Positions 1-8,902 of a stretch of 64,000 nt of DNA are shown piece by piece. Each line of letters starts with the position of its first letter. The first letter of the stretch is position 1. The DNA is from DATJGR01 sp963735085. Lineage in GTDB: Bacteria; Pseudomonadota; Gammaproteobacteria; Pseudomonadales; Azotimanducaceae. The position numbers were made by a program, and so were the translations under genes. The notes beneath the pieces are model-generated. The model saw nothing but the letters and a program-made list of their open reading frames with translations, made no database searches and was not told where the DNA came from. The stretch spans positions 248,001 through 312,000 of the forward strand of contig CAVTJP010000002.1 of NCBI GenBank assembly GCA_963735085.1, written 5' to 3'.

Positions 1-402
1 CGAATCGCCGCCGGGCGGTGCGAAATTCTGATCCTGCCGAATTCGCTGGAAGAAGGCATGTTCGTTCTGCAGCACCGCAAAGCTCGTGTCTTCGAGTTCG
101 CCAATGCCGTATTCGCGCAGATCGTCGTCGATGTTGACCGCCATGCCGAACGCCTGGCCGATCGTCTGTGCCGTGTGCAGACACCGTTGCATCGGGCTGG
201 AGTAGATGGCCGCGAGATCGCTCCAATGATCGCGCATACGATGCGCGACGCGGACCGCCTGGCGTCTGCCCTGACGGGTCAACGGACTGTCCGTTGCGCC
301 ATGCCACCGACCGCGCACGTTCGCCTTGATCTGGCCGTGCCGGATCAGCAGTAGCGTGCGCAGATTATCGTGCGATTGGACAGGACGTCGATCGGGTGTC
401 AC
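1..402 (-). CDS. Histidine phosphatase family protein (partial, 3' end outside window)
   Basis: The frame opens with GTG at 402 and runs off the window edge, giving 134 residues. Residues 17-23 read LLLIRHG, the phosphohistidine-forming RHG motif of the phosphoglycerate mutase / acid phosphatase superfamily. It is followed by the usual N..R/G..DSPLT..G and a YSSPMQRCLHTAQ segment with the second conserved Arg. The substrate cannot be told: members include alpha-ribazole phosphatase, cofactor-dependent mutases and broad phosphatases. No in-frame ATG lies upstream, so the GTG start is a best guess. It lies 34 bp downstream of the dienelactone hydrolase gene on the same strand, so the two may be cotranscribed. 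Confidence 0.8.
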   Translation of the reverse strand, partial: MTPDRRPVQSHDNLRTLLLIRHGQIKANVRGRWHGATDSPLTRQGRRQAVRVAHRMRDHWSDLAAIYSSPMQRCLHTAQTIGQAFGMAVNIDDDLREYGIGELEDTSFAVLQNEHAFFQRIRQDQNFAPPGGDS

Positions 403-436
403 CGATGAGTACAGCCGCGACGAACATATCGGCTGA

Positions 437-1147
437 TCATGCGAGGCATTCAGCCAGGAAATTGAGCGTCGTTTGCCACGATCGCCGATCGGCATTGGCA
501 TCGTAGTAGGCCCCGAACGAGCGATCTTTTGCTGCCGGATTGGTGAACGCGTGCAACGTATTGCCGTATGCGTGAATCTGCCAATCGACGCCGGAATCGG
601 TTAGTTCCTTCGCAAGTGCCAGCACGGCTGACGGCGGTACCATCGGATCGTCGTAGCCATGCAGTGCCAGCACCCGCGCCTTAACCTTTGCGTTAGCGAT
701 GCCCTCCGCCGGAGTGAATAGTCCGTGGAAGCTGATGACGCCGCGCAAGTCGGCGCCGCTGCGCGCCATGTCGAGTACGCAAAGACCGCCGAAGCAATAG
801 CCCATCGCCACCATTCGACTTGCGTCGACGAGCGGGTGATCGGCGGCGAAACTGGTTCCGGCGCCGAGGCGACGCCGGAGCATTGCTCGGTCATCGAGAA
901 ACGGTTGCATCAGTGCAGCGTTCTGCTGCGGATCGGCGCCGCATCGGCCGCCGCCGTAGACATCGAGCGCGATTCCTGTATAGCCGAGTCCGGCGATGAC
1001 GCGGGCCTTTTCCCGCACAAATTCGTCGCAGCCATCCCACGCGTGCGCGATCAACACTGCCGGTGTCTTGGTAACGCCGTCCGGGCGAGCCAAGTAGCCG
1101 ACGCACTCGGTCGCACCATCTTTATAGCGAATCACTTCGGTTTGCAC
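437..1147 (-). CDS. Dienelactone hydrolase family protein
   Basis: A cytosolic alpha/beta hydrolase of 236 residues. The catalytic triad is visible as Cys118 in GYCFGG, Asp166/167 in HGYDDP and His199 in LHAFTNP. A longer frame opens at ATG 1210. I chose GTG 1147 because AAGGA sits 9 bases upstream and the product then begins VQTEVIRYKDG, the usual family N-terminus. The classical enzyme opens dienelactone in chlorocatechol breakdown. Most chromosomal copies outside such operons, as here, have unknown ester substrates. It is divergent from lolC across 149 bp. Confidence 0.85.
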   Translation of the reverse strand: MQTEVIRYKDGATECVGYLARPDGVTKTPAVLIAHAWDGCDEFVREKARVIAGLGYTGIALDVYGGGRCGADPQQNAALMQPFLDDRAMLRRRLGAGTSFAADHPLVDASRMVAMGYCFGGLCVLDMARSGADLRGVISFHGLFTPAEGIANAKVKARVLALHGYDDPMVPPSAVLALAKELTDSGVDWQIHAYGNTLHAFTNPAAKDRSFGAYYDANADRRSWQTTLNFLAECLA

Positions 1148-1296
1148 GGCGTGACATCCTTGCTTGCGCAACAGGCGATGAGGGTAGGGGAGCGCGCCGA
1201 GGTGCGTCAAGGCGAGGAGGTTTGCGACGCTGACACCGCAGCAGCGGTGGCGCGATCATCTGCTACACTCGCCCCGTTTTTTCCTGCCGTAACGCT

Positions 1297-2529
1297 GTGT
1301 TTTATCCGTTAGCCGTGAACATCGGTCTGCGCTATGCCAATTCGCGCAGGAGTTTCATCTCGTTCATCAGCATCGTGGCAATCGCCGGGCTGGTCCTGAG
1401 CGTTGCCGTACTCGTGTTGGTCACATCGGTGATGAACGGGTTTGAGCGCGAGTTGAAGACGCGCGTATTGGGCGTGGTGCCGCATCTGATGGTGCGCGGG
1501 CTGACGCCCCTGTCGGATTGGCGCGGCGATGCGGCGCTGCTCAAAAAGCTCCCGGGCGTTGTGGGCGTCGCACCATCAATCGACGGCAATGGGCTGCTGG
1601 TCGCACACGGGCGATCGTCCGGCGTTACGTTCAATGGTATTGACCCGGCACGTGAAGCCGAGGCGTCGCAGCTTGGCAGATACGTTACCAGTGGCAGCAT
1701 CGCGGCGCTGTCCGACGGATCGTTTGGCGTACTGTTGGGCAAGCGAATCGCCGAACATCTCAAGGTCGTGAAAGGTGATTTCGTGACAGCGGTGCTGCCG
1801 GACGCCAGCGTTTCGCTGTTCGGGCTGATCCCGCGCCAAAAGAAGTTGAAGGTCGTGGGTGTCGTTGATACGCAATCGGAACTGGATGAGCGCTCCGCAT
1901 ATCTCGCGTTGGGCGACGCTGCGCGCCTGTTTCGATTGGGCGATCGCGTGAGCGGGCTGAACGTGCGCCTTACCGATCTGTTCGCCGCATCGGAGGTGGG
2001 TGCGGAAGCGGTCGCGGAACTGGGTTCCGAGCGCGTCTATGCGATCACGTGGATGCGCATGCATGGAAATCTCTATCGCGCGATCGAGTTTCAGCGCGCC
2101 ATGATGTTTCTGCTGTTGTCGTTGCTGGTGGGTGTCGCGGCGTTCAATCTGGTTTCGGCGCTGGTGATGGTGGTGCATCAGCGCCGCGGCGACGTAGCAG
2201 TGCTGCGCACGCTCGGCGGCACTACTGGAACGATCGTTGTGACGTTTCTGGTGCTCGGGGGCATCATTGGGTTTGCCGGCGTAGGCTTAGGTCTGTTGTT
2301 GGGAACTGGCGCCTCACTGATCGTGCAGGATGGTTTTCGCTGGCTGGAAAGCACCTTCGGCCTGCATCTGATGAGCCAGTACTTCATCTCGTATCTGCCG
2401 TCTCAAGTCCGCGTTGGCGACCTCGCCACCGTCGCTTCCGTTGCGCTGCTGCTGAGTCTCGGCAGCACGCTGTATCCCGCCTATCGCGCCGCGAAACTGA
2501 GACCGGCGGAGGTGCTCAAACATGAGTGA
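1297..2529 (+). CDS. lolC: Lipoprotein-releasing ABC transporter permease LolC
   Basis: Inner-membrane permease of the LolCDE complex, which extracts outer-membrane-destined lipoproteins and passes them to LolA. It has 410 residues with one N-terminal transmembrane segment (about 20-45), a large periplasmic domain, and three C-terminal segments (about 270-395), the family's MacB/FtsX layout. The N-terminus MFYPLAVNIGLRYANSRRSF and the VMNGFERELKTRVLGVVPH segment match LolC/LolE. The start is GTG, without a clear Shine-Dalgarno. The sequence TACACT at 1264-1269 may be its -10 box. It overlaps lolD by 8 bases. Confidence 0.92.
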   Translation: MFYPLAVNIGLRYANSRRSFISFISIVAIAGLVLSVAVLVLVTSVMNGFERELKTRVLGVVPHLMVRGLTPLSDWRGDAALLKKLPGVVGVAPSIDGNGLLVAHGRSSGVTFNGIDPAREAEASQLGRYVTSGSIAALSDGSFGVLLGKRIAEHLKVVKGDFVTAVLPDASVSLFGLIPRQKKLKVVGVVDTQSELDERSAYLALGDAARLFRLGDRVSGLNVRLTDLFAASEVGAEAVAELGSERVYAITWMRMHGNLYRAIEFQRAMMFLLLSLLVGVAAFNLVSALVMVVHQRRGDVAVLRTLGGTTGTIVVTFLVLGGIIGFAGVGLGLLLGTGASLIVQDGFRWLESTFGLHLMSQYFISYLPSQVRVGDLATVASVALLLSLGSTLYPAYRAAKLRPAEVLKHE

Positions 2530-3211
2530 ACCCGCAGCGATCGAATGTCGCGCATTGGTGAAAGCGTTCCGCCAGGGACCTGTCGTGTTGCCGGTGCTGC
2601 GCGGCGTCGAACTGGTCGTTCCGCGCGGTGAGCGCCTGGCGATTCTCGGGCGCTCGGGTTCCGGGAAAAGTACGCTGCTACACATTCTCGCCGGGCTTGC
2701 CGATCCCGATTCGGGCGATGTGAGGATTGATGGCACGCGTGTCGGCCCACTGAATTCCGAGGCGCGTGCGCGCCTGCGCAACCGGCGCATGGGCTTCGTC
2801 TATCAATTCCATCACCTGTTGCCGGAATTCAGCGCGATGGAAAACGTTGCGATGCCACTGCTGTTGGGCGCGCATCGCGTTGCCGACGCGCGCCGGCGTG
2901 CCATCGACGTACTGGAAGCGGTCGGGCTCGGCAGTCGGCTCGATCATCGGCCCAGCCAGTTGTCGGGCGGGGAACGGCAGCGCGTCGCGATTGCGCGCGC
3001 ATTGGTGGCCGACCCGGCTGTCGTGCTGGCCGATGAGCCAACCGGAAATCTCGATCAGGAGAGCGCTGATCAGGTGTTCTCGGTGATGCTGAGTCTGGCG
3101 CAGCGCAGCGGTACCGCATTCGTCGTCGTTACCCACGATGAGGATCTCGCGCAACGCATGCAGCGACGTCTATATCTCGTCGATGGACAGTTGATCGAAG
3201 GCACCAGCTGA
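2522..3211 (+). CDS. lolD: Lipoprotein-releasing system ATP-binding protein LolD
   Basis: Cytoplasmic ATPase of LolCDE, 229 residues. Walker A is GRSGSGKST (43-51), the ABC signature is LSGGERQRVAIARA near 147, and Walker B is VVLADEPTGNLDQ near 170. The Q-loop region contains the FVYQFHHLLPEFSAMENV segment typical of LolD. It sits between the two permease genes, overlapping lolC by 8 bases and lolE by 1 base, as expected when complex subunits are translated together. Confidence 0.95.
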   Translation: MSEPAAIECRALVKAFRQGPVVLPVLRGVELVVPRGERLAILGRSGSGKSTLLHILAGLADPDSGDVRIDGTRVGPLNSEARARLRNRRMGFVYQFHHLLPEFSAMENVAMPLLLGAHRVADARRRAIDVLEAVGLGSRLDHRPSQLSGGERQRVAIARALVADPAVVLADEPTGNLDQESADQVFSVMLSLAQRSGTAFVVVTHDEDLAQRMQRRLYLVDGQLIEGTS

Positions 3212-4434
3212 TGAGTTTGCCGATCGCGGGCGCGACCTCGCTGTGGATCGGCTGGCGCTACCTGGCGATTCGCGGTCGCGCATTCGTGTCGCTGATCACT
3301 TGGATATCGGTGCTCGGACTGGGCCTCGGCGTGGCTGTGCTCGTGGTCGTAATCAGCGTGATGAACGGCTTCGATGAAGAGTTGCACCGTCGCATTCTCG
3401 GCACTGTTCCGCACGTGGTGCTGACGCCTCCAACCGAATCGACAGCGCTGGATCTGGCGGGGTTCAAATCGATTGGACAGGCGTTTCGTTTCTTCGAAGC
3501 CGAGGGCATGGTGGCGCGCAGCAGCACCGTCGAGGCCGTTCAGATCTACGGCGTCGACAAGGCGGGCATCGACGCGATGGATGCCGTGACCAAGAAGGTG
3601 ACGAGCGGTTCGATCGACGACCTCGTTACCACCCCCGGCGGTATCGCGATGGGCGCACCGTTGGCGATGCACCTTGGTTTGAGCGTTGGGGATCCGGTGA
3701 CTTTGATCATGTCAACGCCGACACACGATACGGTCGTGCCGCGGTTGGAGCGATTTACGCTGGTCGGGACTTTCGAAATCGGTGCAGACCTCGACTACGG
3801 GCTCGTGCTCGTCGGGTACGACGATATATTGTCGCGCGGACTCGCCTCGACGGGGCGCGTTGGAGTTCGCTTGAAGCTCGCCGAACCCCTGAACGTCGAC
3901 GCGGCGGTCGCAGCGCTGAAGAAAATCGTGCCGGCGGGTTGGCGGATTACCGATTGGCGCTCCAACTACGGTGCACTGTTTCGCGCGGTACGCATGGAGA
4001 AAGGCATGATGTTCACGTTGCTTGTGCTGATCGTTGCGATTGCAGCTTTCAATATCGTTTCGGCACAGACGATGCTGGTCAATGAAAAGCGCTCGGATAT
4101 CGCTATCCTGCGAACGATGGGTGCGTCGCAAGGACTCGTGCTGAGGCTGGTGCTGGTGCAGGGCATCCTCGTCGCGCTGGCGGGTATTGGGTTCGGGCTG
4201 GCTTTGGGGCTGGTACTCGCGCACCACGTCACGGACACCATCGCGTTGCTGGAGTCGCTGATCGGCGCGCGGCTGCTCGATGGAACCTACTTCGATACGG
4301 TACCGTCGCTGGTCCTGCCGTCGGATATCGTCACGATTGCGGTGGTGTCATTCGTGTTCTGTCTGCTGTCGGCGCTGCATCCGGCCCGCCGCGCAGCGGC
4401 GTTGAACCCCGCGGATGCGCTGCACGATGGGTGA
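3211..4434 (+). CDS. lolE: Lipoprotein-releasing ABC transporter permease LolE
   Basis: Second permease of LolCDE, 407 residues, with one transmembrane segment near the N-terminus (about 25-50), a periplasmic domain, and three C-terminal segments. The motif SVMNGFDEELHRRILGTVPH is the LolC/E hallmark, and the C-terminus has the ILRTMGASQGLVLRLVLVQG coupling region. It clearly differs in sequence from the first permease, so the heterodimeric LolC/LolE arrangement is likely rather than a LolF homodimer. Which of the two is strictly LolC or LolE is inferred from gene order. Confidence 0.9.
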   Translation: MSLPIAGATSLWIGWRYLAIRGRAFVSLITWISVLGLGLGVAVLVVVISVMNGFDEELHRRILGTVPHVVLTPPTESTALDLAGFKSIGQAFRFFEAEGMVARSSTVEAVQIYGVDKAGIDAMDAVTKKVTSGSIDDLVTTPGGIAMGAPLAMHLGLSVGDPVTLIMSTPTHDTVVPRLERFTLVGTFEIGADLDYGLVLVGYDDILSRGLASTGRVGVRLKLAEPLNVDAAVAALKKIVPAGWRITDWRSNYGALFRAVRMEKGMMFTLLVLIVAIAAFNIVSAQTMLVNEKRSDIAILRTMGASQGLVLRLVLVQGILVALAGIGFGLALGLVLAHHVTDTIALLESLIGARLLDGTYFDTVPSLVLPSDIVTIAVVSFVFCLLSALHPARRAAALNPADALHDG

Positions 4435-4446
4435 CACCGCGTCCTG

Positions 4447-4998
4447 CTAACAATCTGGTGATGCCGCGCGCGCCGGATCGCTTGCACGCCTTGCCCGTCG
4501 CCGTTCGCGCCAACGCCGTATCACTCGAATTCGCCAGACGACGCGCACGATGATGAACGCCGTGATCCCTGCCACCCAGGCACACAATAGCGATCCGAGC
4601 AGTAGCGGCCGCCAGACCTCTTCCAAGCGTTCCCCGAGCCAGCTCAGTGTGATGTGGACCTCGGTCACCGTGATCTCGCTGTTCAACAGCCACGCGCCGA
4701 GCTTGTAGGCGAAAAAGAATACCGGTCCCATCGTCAGTGGATTGTTGACCCAGACCAGCGCGACGGCGACCGGCAGATTGCATCGCGTGATGATCGCAAT
4801 CGCACCCGCGATCAGCATGTGGCCGGGCATCGGCAAAAACGAAACGAACACGCCTATGAACGCAGCGCCTGCGACGGCACGGCGATGGAAGTGCCAGATC
4901 TGCGGATTCTGCAGCCATTTGCCGAGCGGTTTGAGCGCCCGATGCTTACGCAACGTCTGGGGATCCGGCAGGTAACGCCTGAACGAGCTACGTGGCAT
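4447..4998 (-). CDS. DUF2062 domain-containing membrane protein
   Basis: 183-residue protein with two or three hydrophobic stretches (about 38-62, 68-100 and 130-155) and the DUF2062 signature region GVFVSFLPMPGHMLIAG followed by NPLTMGPVFFFAYKLG. Members are small inner-membrane proteins of unknown function that often lie beside comEC, as here. The last 30 residues are rich in Arg and Ala. It converges on lolE with a 12 bp gap and diverges from comEC. Confidence 0.85.
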   Translation of the reverse strand: MPRSSFRRYLPDPQTLRKHRALKPLGKWLQNPQIWHFHRRAVAGAAFIGVFVSFLPMPGHMLIAGAIAIITRCNLPVAVALVWVNNPLTMGPVFFFAYKLGAWLLNSEITVTEVHITLSWLGERLEEVWRPLLLGSLLCAWVAGITAFIIVRVVWRIRVIRRWRERRRARRASDPARAASPDC

Positions 4999-5069
4999 AA
5001 CCCTGTGACTACATTGCTGGGTTTGAAACGCGGGTTGAGCACGGGCTCGTCTGCGATCGGAAGACGATT

Positions 5070-7442
5070 ATGCCCGTTTCGCACACGCTGTTCATCGCGC
5101 CGTTGTTGGCTGGCTATGTTGCAGCCATGCTCGCACCGCGTCTGTTACCTGCTACGCCGTCTGCGGTGTTGATTTTGCTGGGCCTCATCGCGGCGACGCT
5201 GCTTGCGTGCCGCCGGCGACCCTATCTGATCAGTGCTGTGATTGGCGCGGGGGTCGGCGGGCTGATCAGCATCGCGGCGGCCCGGGATGCGCTCGACCGC
5301 CGTGTGAGTGATTGCGTCGCCGGAGCCTCCGTGGAGGTTACAGGTGCCGTTGTCGGTTTGCCGAAAACGTCACCGTCGGGCGTGCAGTTCGAGCTGGCGC
5401 TCGGTGCGGTCGAGCCGTGGCCATCGTGTGCGGGGGCGACGCCGCGGCGATTGCGGCTGGCGTGGTTCGGGGGGCCGAATATGCTGCCGGGTGAGACATG
5501 GCAGCTGCGGATCAAGTTGCGCAGCATTCACGGTTACCAGAATCCGGTCGGCTTCGATTACGAAGCGTGGAATCTGGCCAACCGAATCGACGGCGGCGGC
5601 AACGTCCGCTACGGCCAACGCCGCGCAGGCGTCGATAGCTGGAGCTGGGATCGGCTTCGATTTGCGCTGCGTCAGCGATACGCGACGATTCCACTCGCCC
5701 ACCGCGGTGTCCTGTTGGCGCTGTTGACCGGCGATGGCGCGCTGATGAGCGAGAGCGACTGGTCGCTGTTTCGGGCGACCGGAACGGTGCACCTGATGGT
5801 GATATCGGGATTGCATCTGGCCATTGTTGCTGCGCTGGGCATCTGGCTTGGACGCCGATTGGCGCGATTGAGCCCGCGTCTGCTCGGCCGCAGTGGCTGC
5901 GTGTGGCCCGAAATGGCTGCCGGTAGTGTGCTGGTAACCCTTTACGCGAGTCTCGCGGGGTGGGGCATCCCAGTCGCTCGTTCGTGGCTGGCGATCATGC
6001 TGGTGCTGTTGCTGGTGCCGCTCGGTCGGCGTTTGCCGCGACCGACGATGCTGCTGTGGATTGCGGCCGTCGTGTTGACTTGTGACCCGTGCGCGCCGTT
6101 GCAGGCCGGATTCTGGCTGTCGTTCGGCGCCGTCGCGATACTGCTGGCGCAGTTTGCGCCGCGTATCGGACCACGTTCGCCAGGGCGCACGCTTGTCGAT
6201 GCGCAGGTCGTACTCGCGCTCGCGATGCTACCCGCGCTGATCGCAACCATTGGCGGTGTTGCGTGGATTGCTCCGCTCGCCAATCTTGTTGCGGTGCCGT
6301 TGATCGGTGCCATCGTCGTGCCGCTCGATCTGATGGCCGGGGTGGTCGTGGCAACGGGAATGGGTAACACCAACTCCGTCTGGCTCGTCCACGTTGCCGA
6401 TGCAGTCGTTGGCTTCGTTGCCGCATATCTGCGCCTGCTGGCTCATCTGGATTGGATCGGCTGGCGCGCTGCGCGTGGCGTGTCGGCGATTGCGCTCAGC
6501 GCAATCGGCGGCTGCCTCATGGTGTTGCCTCTCACGCGGCGCCATCGAATTCTGTTGCTGCCGTGTGTACTGCTGCCGGTGATTCCGGTGCAGGCACAGT
6601 TGCCGAGCGGCGAGTTCGAGGTATCCGTACTGGACGTGGGCCAGGGCCTCTCCGTTGTAGTTGCGACGGCACGACACCGATTGCTCTATGACGCCGGTCC
6701 GCGCTTTCCGTCGGGGTTCGACCTGGGTAGCGCGGTGGTCGTGCCAAATCTGCGCCGCAGTCCACGTGCGATACTCGACGCGGTGATACTCAGCCATGCC
6801 GATACCGATCACGTTGGCGGCTATCCGGCGGTGGCGCACGCGTTGCGCGTGCGCGCGCTGCTCGGCGGCGAATCGGTGCGCGGTTTCGATGCGTTGCGGG
6901 CCTGTCACGCGGGCCAGGGATGGCAGTGGGACGGCGTGCGTTTTCGTGTGCTGCATCCGTCGCGAAAGGTCTCGTCCGGCAAGCCGGCTTCCGACAACGA
7001 TCGTTCCTGCGTGTTGTTGATAGATAACGGGCGTCGCCGCGCGCTGTTGCCCGGCGACATCACACGCAATGGCGAAGCGGAGTTGCGTGGGGAACCGGGT
7101 GCCGAACGCATCGACTTTCTCGTCGCGGCACACCACGGCAGCCGGACTTCATCGACGCAGCCTTTCATTGTGGCGGCACGACCGCGCATCGTCGCGATCA
7201 GCGCAGGGTTCATGAATCGCTTCGGGCATCCTCATCCAGACGTGGTCTGCCGTTTCGAACGCGCCAATGCGCGGCTCTATCTCACCGGCGATTCGGGTGC
7301 GCTGCTGTGGCGCTCGGACCATCCTGGCGACGTCGGGCAGTGGCGATATCACGCACCGCCTTACTGGCGTGCTGGCTTGCGACACCGTCCTGACGGCCAG
7401 CCGACGGTTGCGAACTGTGCAGCCAACGGTGCGATTCGGTAA
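5070..7442 (+). CDS. comEC: DNA internalization-related competence protein ComEC/Rec2
   Basis: Inner-membrane channel that carries single-stranded DNA into the cytoplasm during natural transformation; 790 residues. An N-terminal DUF4131-like soluble region is followed by the competence domain with about ten hydrophobic segments (roughly 230-500). A C-terminal metallo-beta-lactamase-like domain starts with VLDVGQGLSVVV and contains HADTDHVGG and AAHHGSRTSS. The HxDxDH metal motif is intact. Length and domain order are those of proteobacterial ComEC. No pilus genes flank it. Confidence 0.93.
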   Translation: MPVSHTLFIAPLLAGYVAAMLAPRLLPATPSAVLILLGLIAATLLACRRRPYLISAVIGAGVGGLISIAAARDALDRRVSDCVAGASVEVTGAVVGLPKTSPSGVQFELALGAVEPWPSCAGATPRRLRLAWFGGPNMLPGETWQLRIKLRSIHGYQNPVGFDYEAWNLANRIDGGGNVRYGQRRAGVDSWSWDRLRFALRQRYATIPLAHRGVLLALLTGDGALMSESDWSLFRATGTVHLMVISGLHLAIVAALGIWLGRRLARLSPRLLGRSGCVWPEMAAGSVLVTLYASLAGWGIPVARSWLAIMLVLLLVPLGRRLPRPTMLLWIAAVVLTCDPCAPLQAGFWLSFGAVAILLAQFAPRIGPRSPGRTLVDAQVVLALAMLPALIATIGGVAWIAPLANLVAVPLIGAIVVPLDLMAGVVVATGMGNTNSVWLVHVADAVVGFVAAYLRLLAHLDWIGWRAARGVSAIALSAIGGCLMVLPLTRRHRILLLPCVLLPVIPVQAQLPSGEFEVSVLDVGQGLSVVVATARHRLLYDAGPRFPSGFDLGSAVVVPNLRRSPRAILDAVILSHADTDHVGGYPAVAHALRVRALLGGESVRGFDALRACHAGQGWQWDGVRFRVLHPSRKVSSGKPASDNDRSCVLLIDNGRRRALLPGDITRNGEAELRGEPGAERIDFLVAAHHGSRTSSTQPFIVAARPRIVAISAGFMNRFGHPHPDVVCRFERANARLYLTGDSGALLWRSDHPGDVGQWRYHAPPYWRAGLRHRPDGQPTVANCAANGAIR

Positions 7443-7446
7443 CTGC

Positions 7447-7929
7447 TCAGGCGAACCGGTTCACCATCAATCGCAGCTGCGTGACAAGCCGCGCCTTCTC
7501 GTCGGGCGTCAGAAATCGCCCGATCTCGACGTGTTCCTCGCGTGCCCGGACTTCGATTCGGTCGCGGTACCACGGATGCGGTGCCGGTTCGACGAAGAAC
7601 CGAGCAAAGAACCGCGAGAACCGATAGACCCGCTCAGGGTGTCGGTGACCACGCTCGAGGACAAGTTCCTCTACCGAAAACGTCAGCACCTCCTGCTGGT
7701 GCGTGCGCCTGACGCAATAGTAGAGGCACGCAATCAGCGCGCTCATTTCGAGCGTGCTGAACGGCAGTATCAGCCAATATCCGCGCAACGCGAACGACGC
7801 GGCAATAGCCATCGAGATGCTCAGCATCGTCGCGATGAAGTAGGTATTGGCGCGCCATGTCCAGGAGCGGTTGGGCCGCAGAATAATCCGGCCGATGCGG
7901 TCGTCTTCGTCGTAGTGCGTCGCAATCAT
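7447..7929 (-). CDS. DUF2244 domain-containing membrane protein
   Basis: 160-residue protein with two transmembrane segments (about 28-48 and 52-72), then a soluble tail with the FARFFVEPAPHPWYRDRIEVRAR region typical of DUF2244. Function is unknown; in many proteobacteria the family sits near cytochrome oxidase genes, but there are none here. Its start lies 4 bp after the stop of the PilZ/Nudix-like gene on the same strand, so the two are probably cotranscribed. Confidence 0.85.
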   Translation of the reverse strand: MIATHYDEDDRIGRIILRPNRSWTWRANTYFIATMLSISMAIAASFALRGYWLILPFSTLEMSALIACLYYCVRRTHQQEVLTFSVEELVLERGHRHPERVYRFSRFFARFFVEPAPHPWYRDRIEVRAREEHVEIGRFLTPDEKARLVTQLRLMVNRFA

Positions 7930-7933
7930 TCGG

Positions 7934-8731
7934 TCAGCCGCGGCTCGACAGCTTCGCGTTCGCCGTTACGCGCTGTGCCTCTGCACGCTCGAGTGCGAGG
8001 GCGGCGTATTCCCGCAGCAGCGGGTGGGAAAACGTCAGTTCCTCGAGACTGAAAGTCCGGCTGACCCACTTCGCGTGCCGATAGCGCGAATCGTCGCGCA
8101 ATCTGACGCGGTCGGAATTCGACGCGTAGCGGTGGAAAACGCTGAATGTTGCGTTCTCACCTGCGAGCGTGCCGGGCGCACTGTCCACACCCAGGATATC
8201 CTCGAGAACGAGATCGTCGAGGCCGAGCTCAGTCGCCAGATATTCGGTCAGCGCTTCCTGAGATGCGGTGCCGACCGTCAGGTAGTCGCCGGGGAACAGC
8301 CATTTGCCGTGGCGCTGAACGACCAGCAGCTTGTTCTGGTGATTCACGATGGCCGCACCCTGGAAAACCTGGAAGTAATCCTCGCCCAGGCGCAGCTCCT
8401 GTCGCAGACGATCGACGCTCTGCCATAAATGGCGACTGGTCCGATTCGAAAATTTCAGGCCGAGACCCTCCTCGGTGATGCGGGCCACCTCCATATCGAC
8501 CGTGGGCGTCGGGTTCGATTCCACCAACGCCGCGTCCAGCACCGTGATCTTGACCTTCGCGCCAGTACGCAAACCGGTTGGACTGAGGCGCACGAAGATG
8601 CCGGTCTCAGAAATATCCCGTGCAACGCTGCGGATTCGGCCGAGACTGGGGTGGCTCAGTTCAACCTCGAACGGCAACTGAATACGCCGGCTCTCGCGTT
8701 CGTCGTTGGAGAGATCCTGCGAATCGGTCAT
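7934..8731 (-). CDS. PilZ domain protein with C-terminal degenerate Nudix-like domain
   Basis: 265 residues in two parts. Residues about 10-110 form a PilZ domain with both c-di-GMP contacts intact: RxxxR at 12-16 and DxSxxG at 39-44. Residues about 122-250 resemble a Nudix fold (KLLVVQRHGKWLFPGDYL, then the helix EALTEYLATELGL at 159-171). In that helix the consensus REVxEE reads EYLATE, so the catalytic Arg and first Glu residues are missing. Hydrolysis is therefore unlikely, and ligand binding or a structural role is more plausible. The PilZ call is from motifs; the Nudix-like call is my inference from fold pattern. It may form an operon with the DUF2244 gene. Confidence 0.75.
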   Translation of the reverse strand: MTDSQDLSNDERESRRIQLPFEVELSHPSLGRIRSVARDISETGIFVRLSPTGLRTGAKVKITVLDAALVESNPTPTVDMEVARITEEGLGLKFSNRTSRHLWQSVDRLRQELRLGEDYFQVFQGAAIVNHQNKLLVVQRHGKWLFPGDYLTVGTASQEALTEYLATELGLDDLVLEDILGVDSAPGTLAGENATFSVFHRYASNSDRVRLRDDSRYRHAKWVSRTFSLEELTFSHPLLREYAALALERAEAQRVTANAKLSSRG

Positions 8732-8838
8732 GGTTCGAGTTCGGCAAACGGATGATGCGCGAATGTAGCGCGGGTCGACCCGAGTTTCCAGAAACGCTTG
8801 TGCGGGCTCGGGCGAGTCTCCAGGATGTGTTGTCCGGA

Positions 8839-8868
8839 GGTTGAAAACCTCGGTCTTGGACGCATCTA
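8839..8868 (+). promoter_or_regulatory. Sigma-32-like heat-shock promoter of clpB
   Basis: GGTTGAAA at 8839-8846, a 14-base spacer and CGCATCTA at 8861-8868 resemble the RpoH consensus CTTGAAA...CCCCATnT. The position, about 35 bases upstream of the clpB start, fits, and clpB is a standard RpoH target. Confidence 0.5.
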
Positions 8869-8902
8869 TTTGCGCAGATCAACTTAACGAGCGGATCAAC
8901 AC

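Noticed and set aside
7934..8731. Active Nudix hydrolase
   Set aside because: The Nudix box lacks the catalytic Arg and most Glu residues, so only a Nudix-like fold is claimed.
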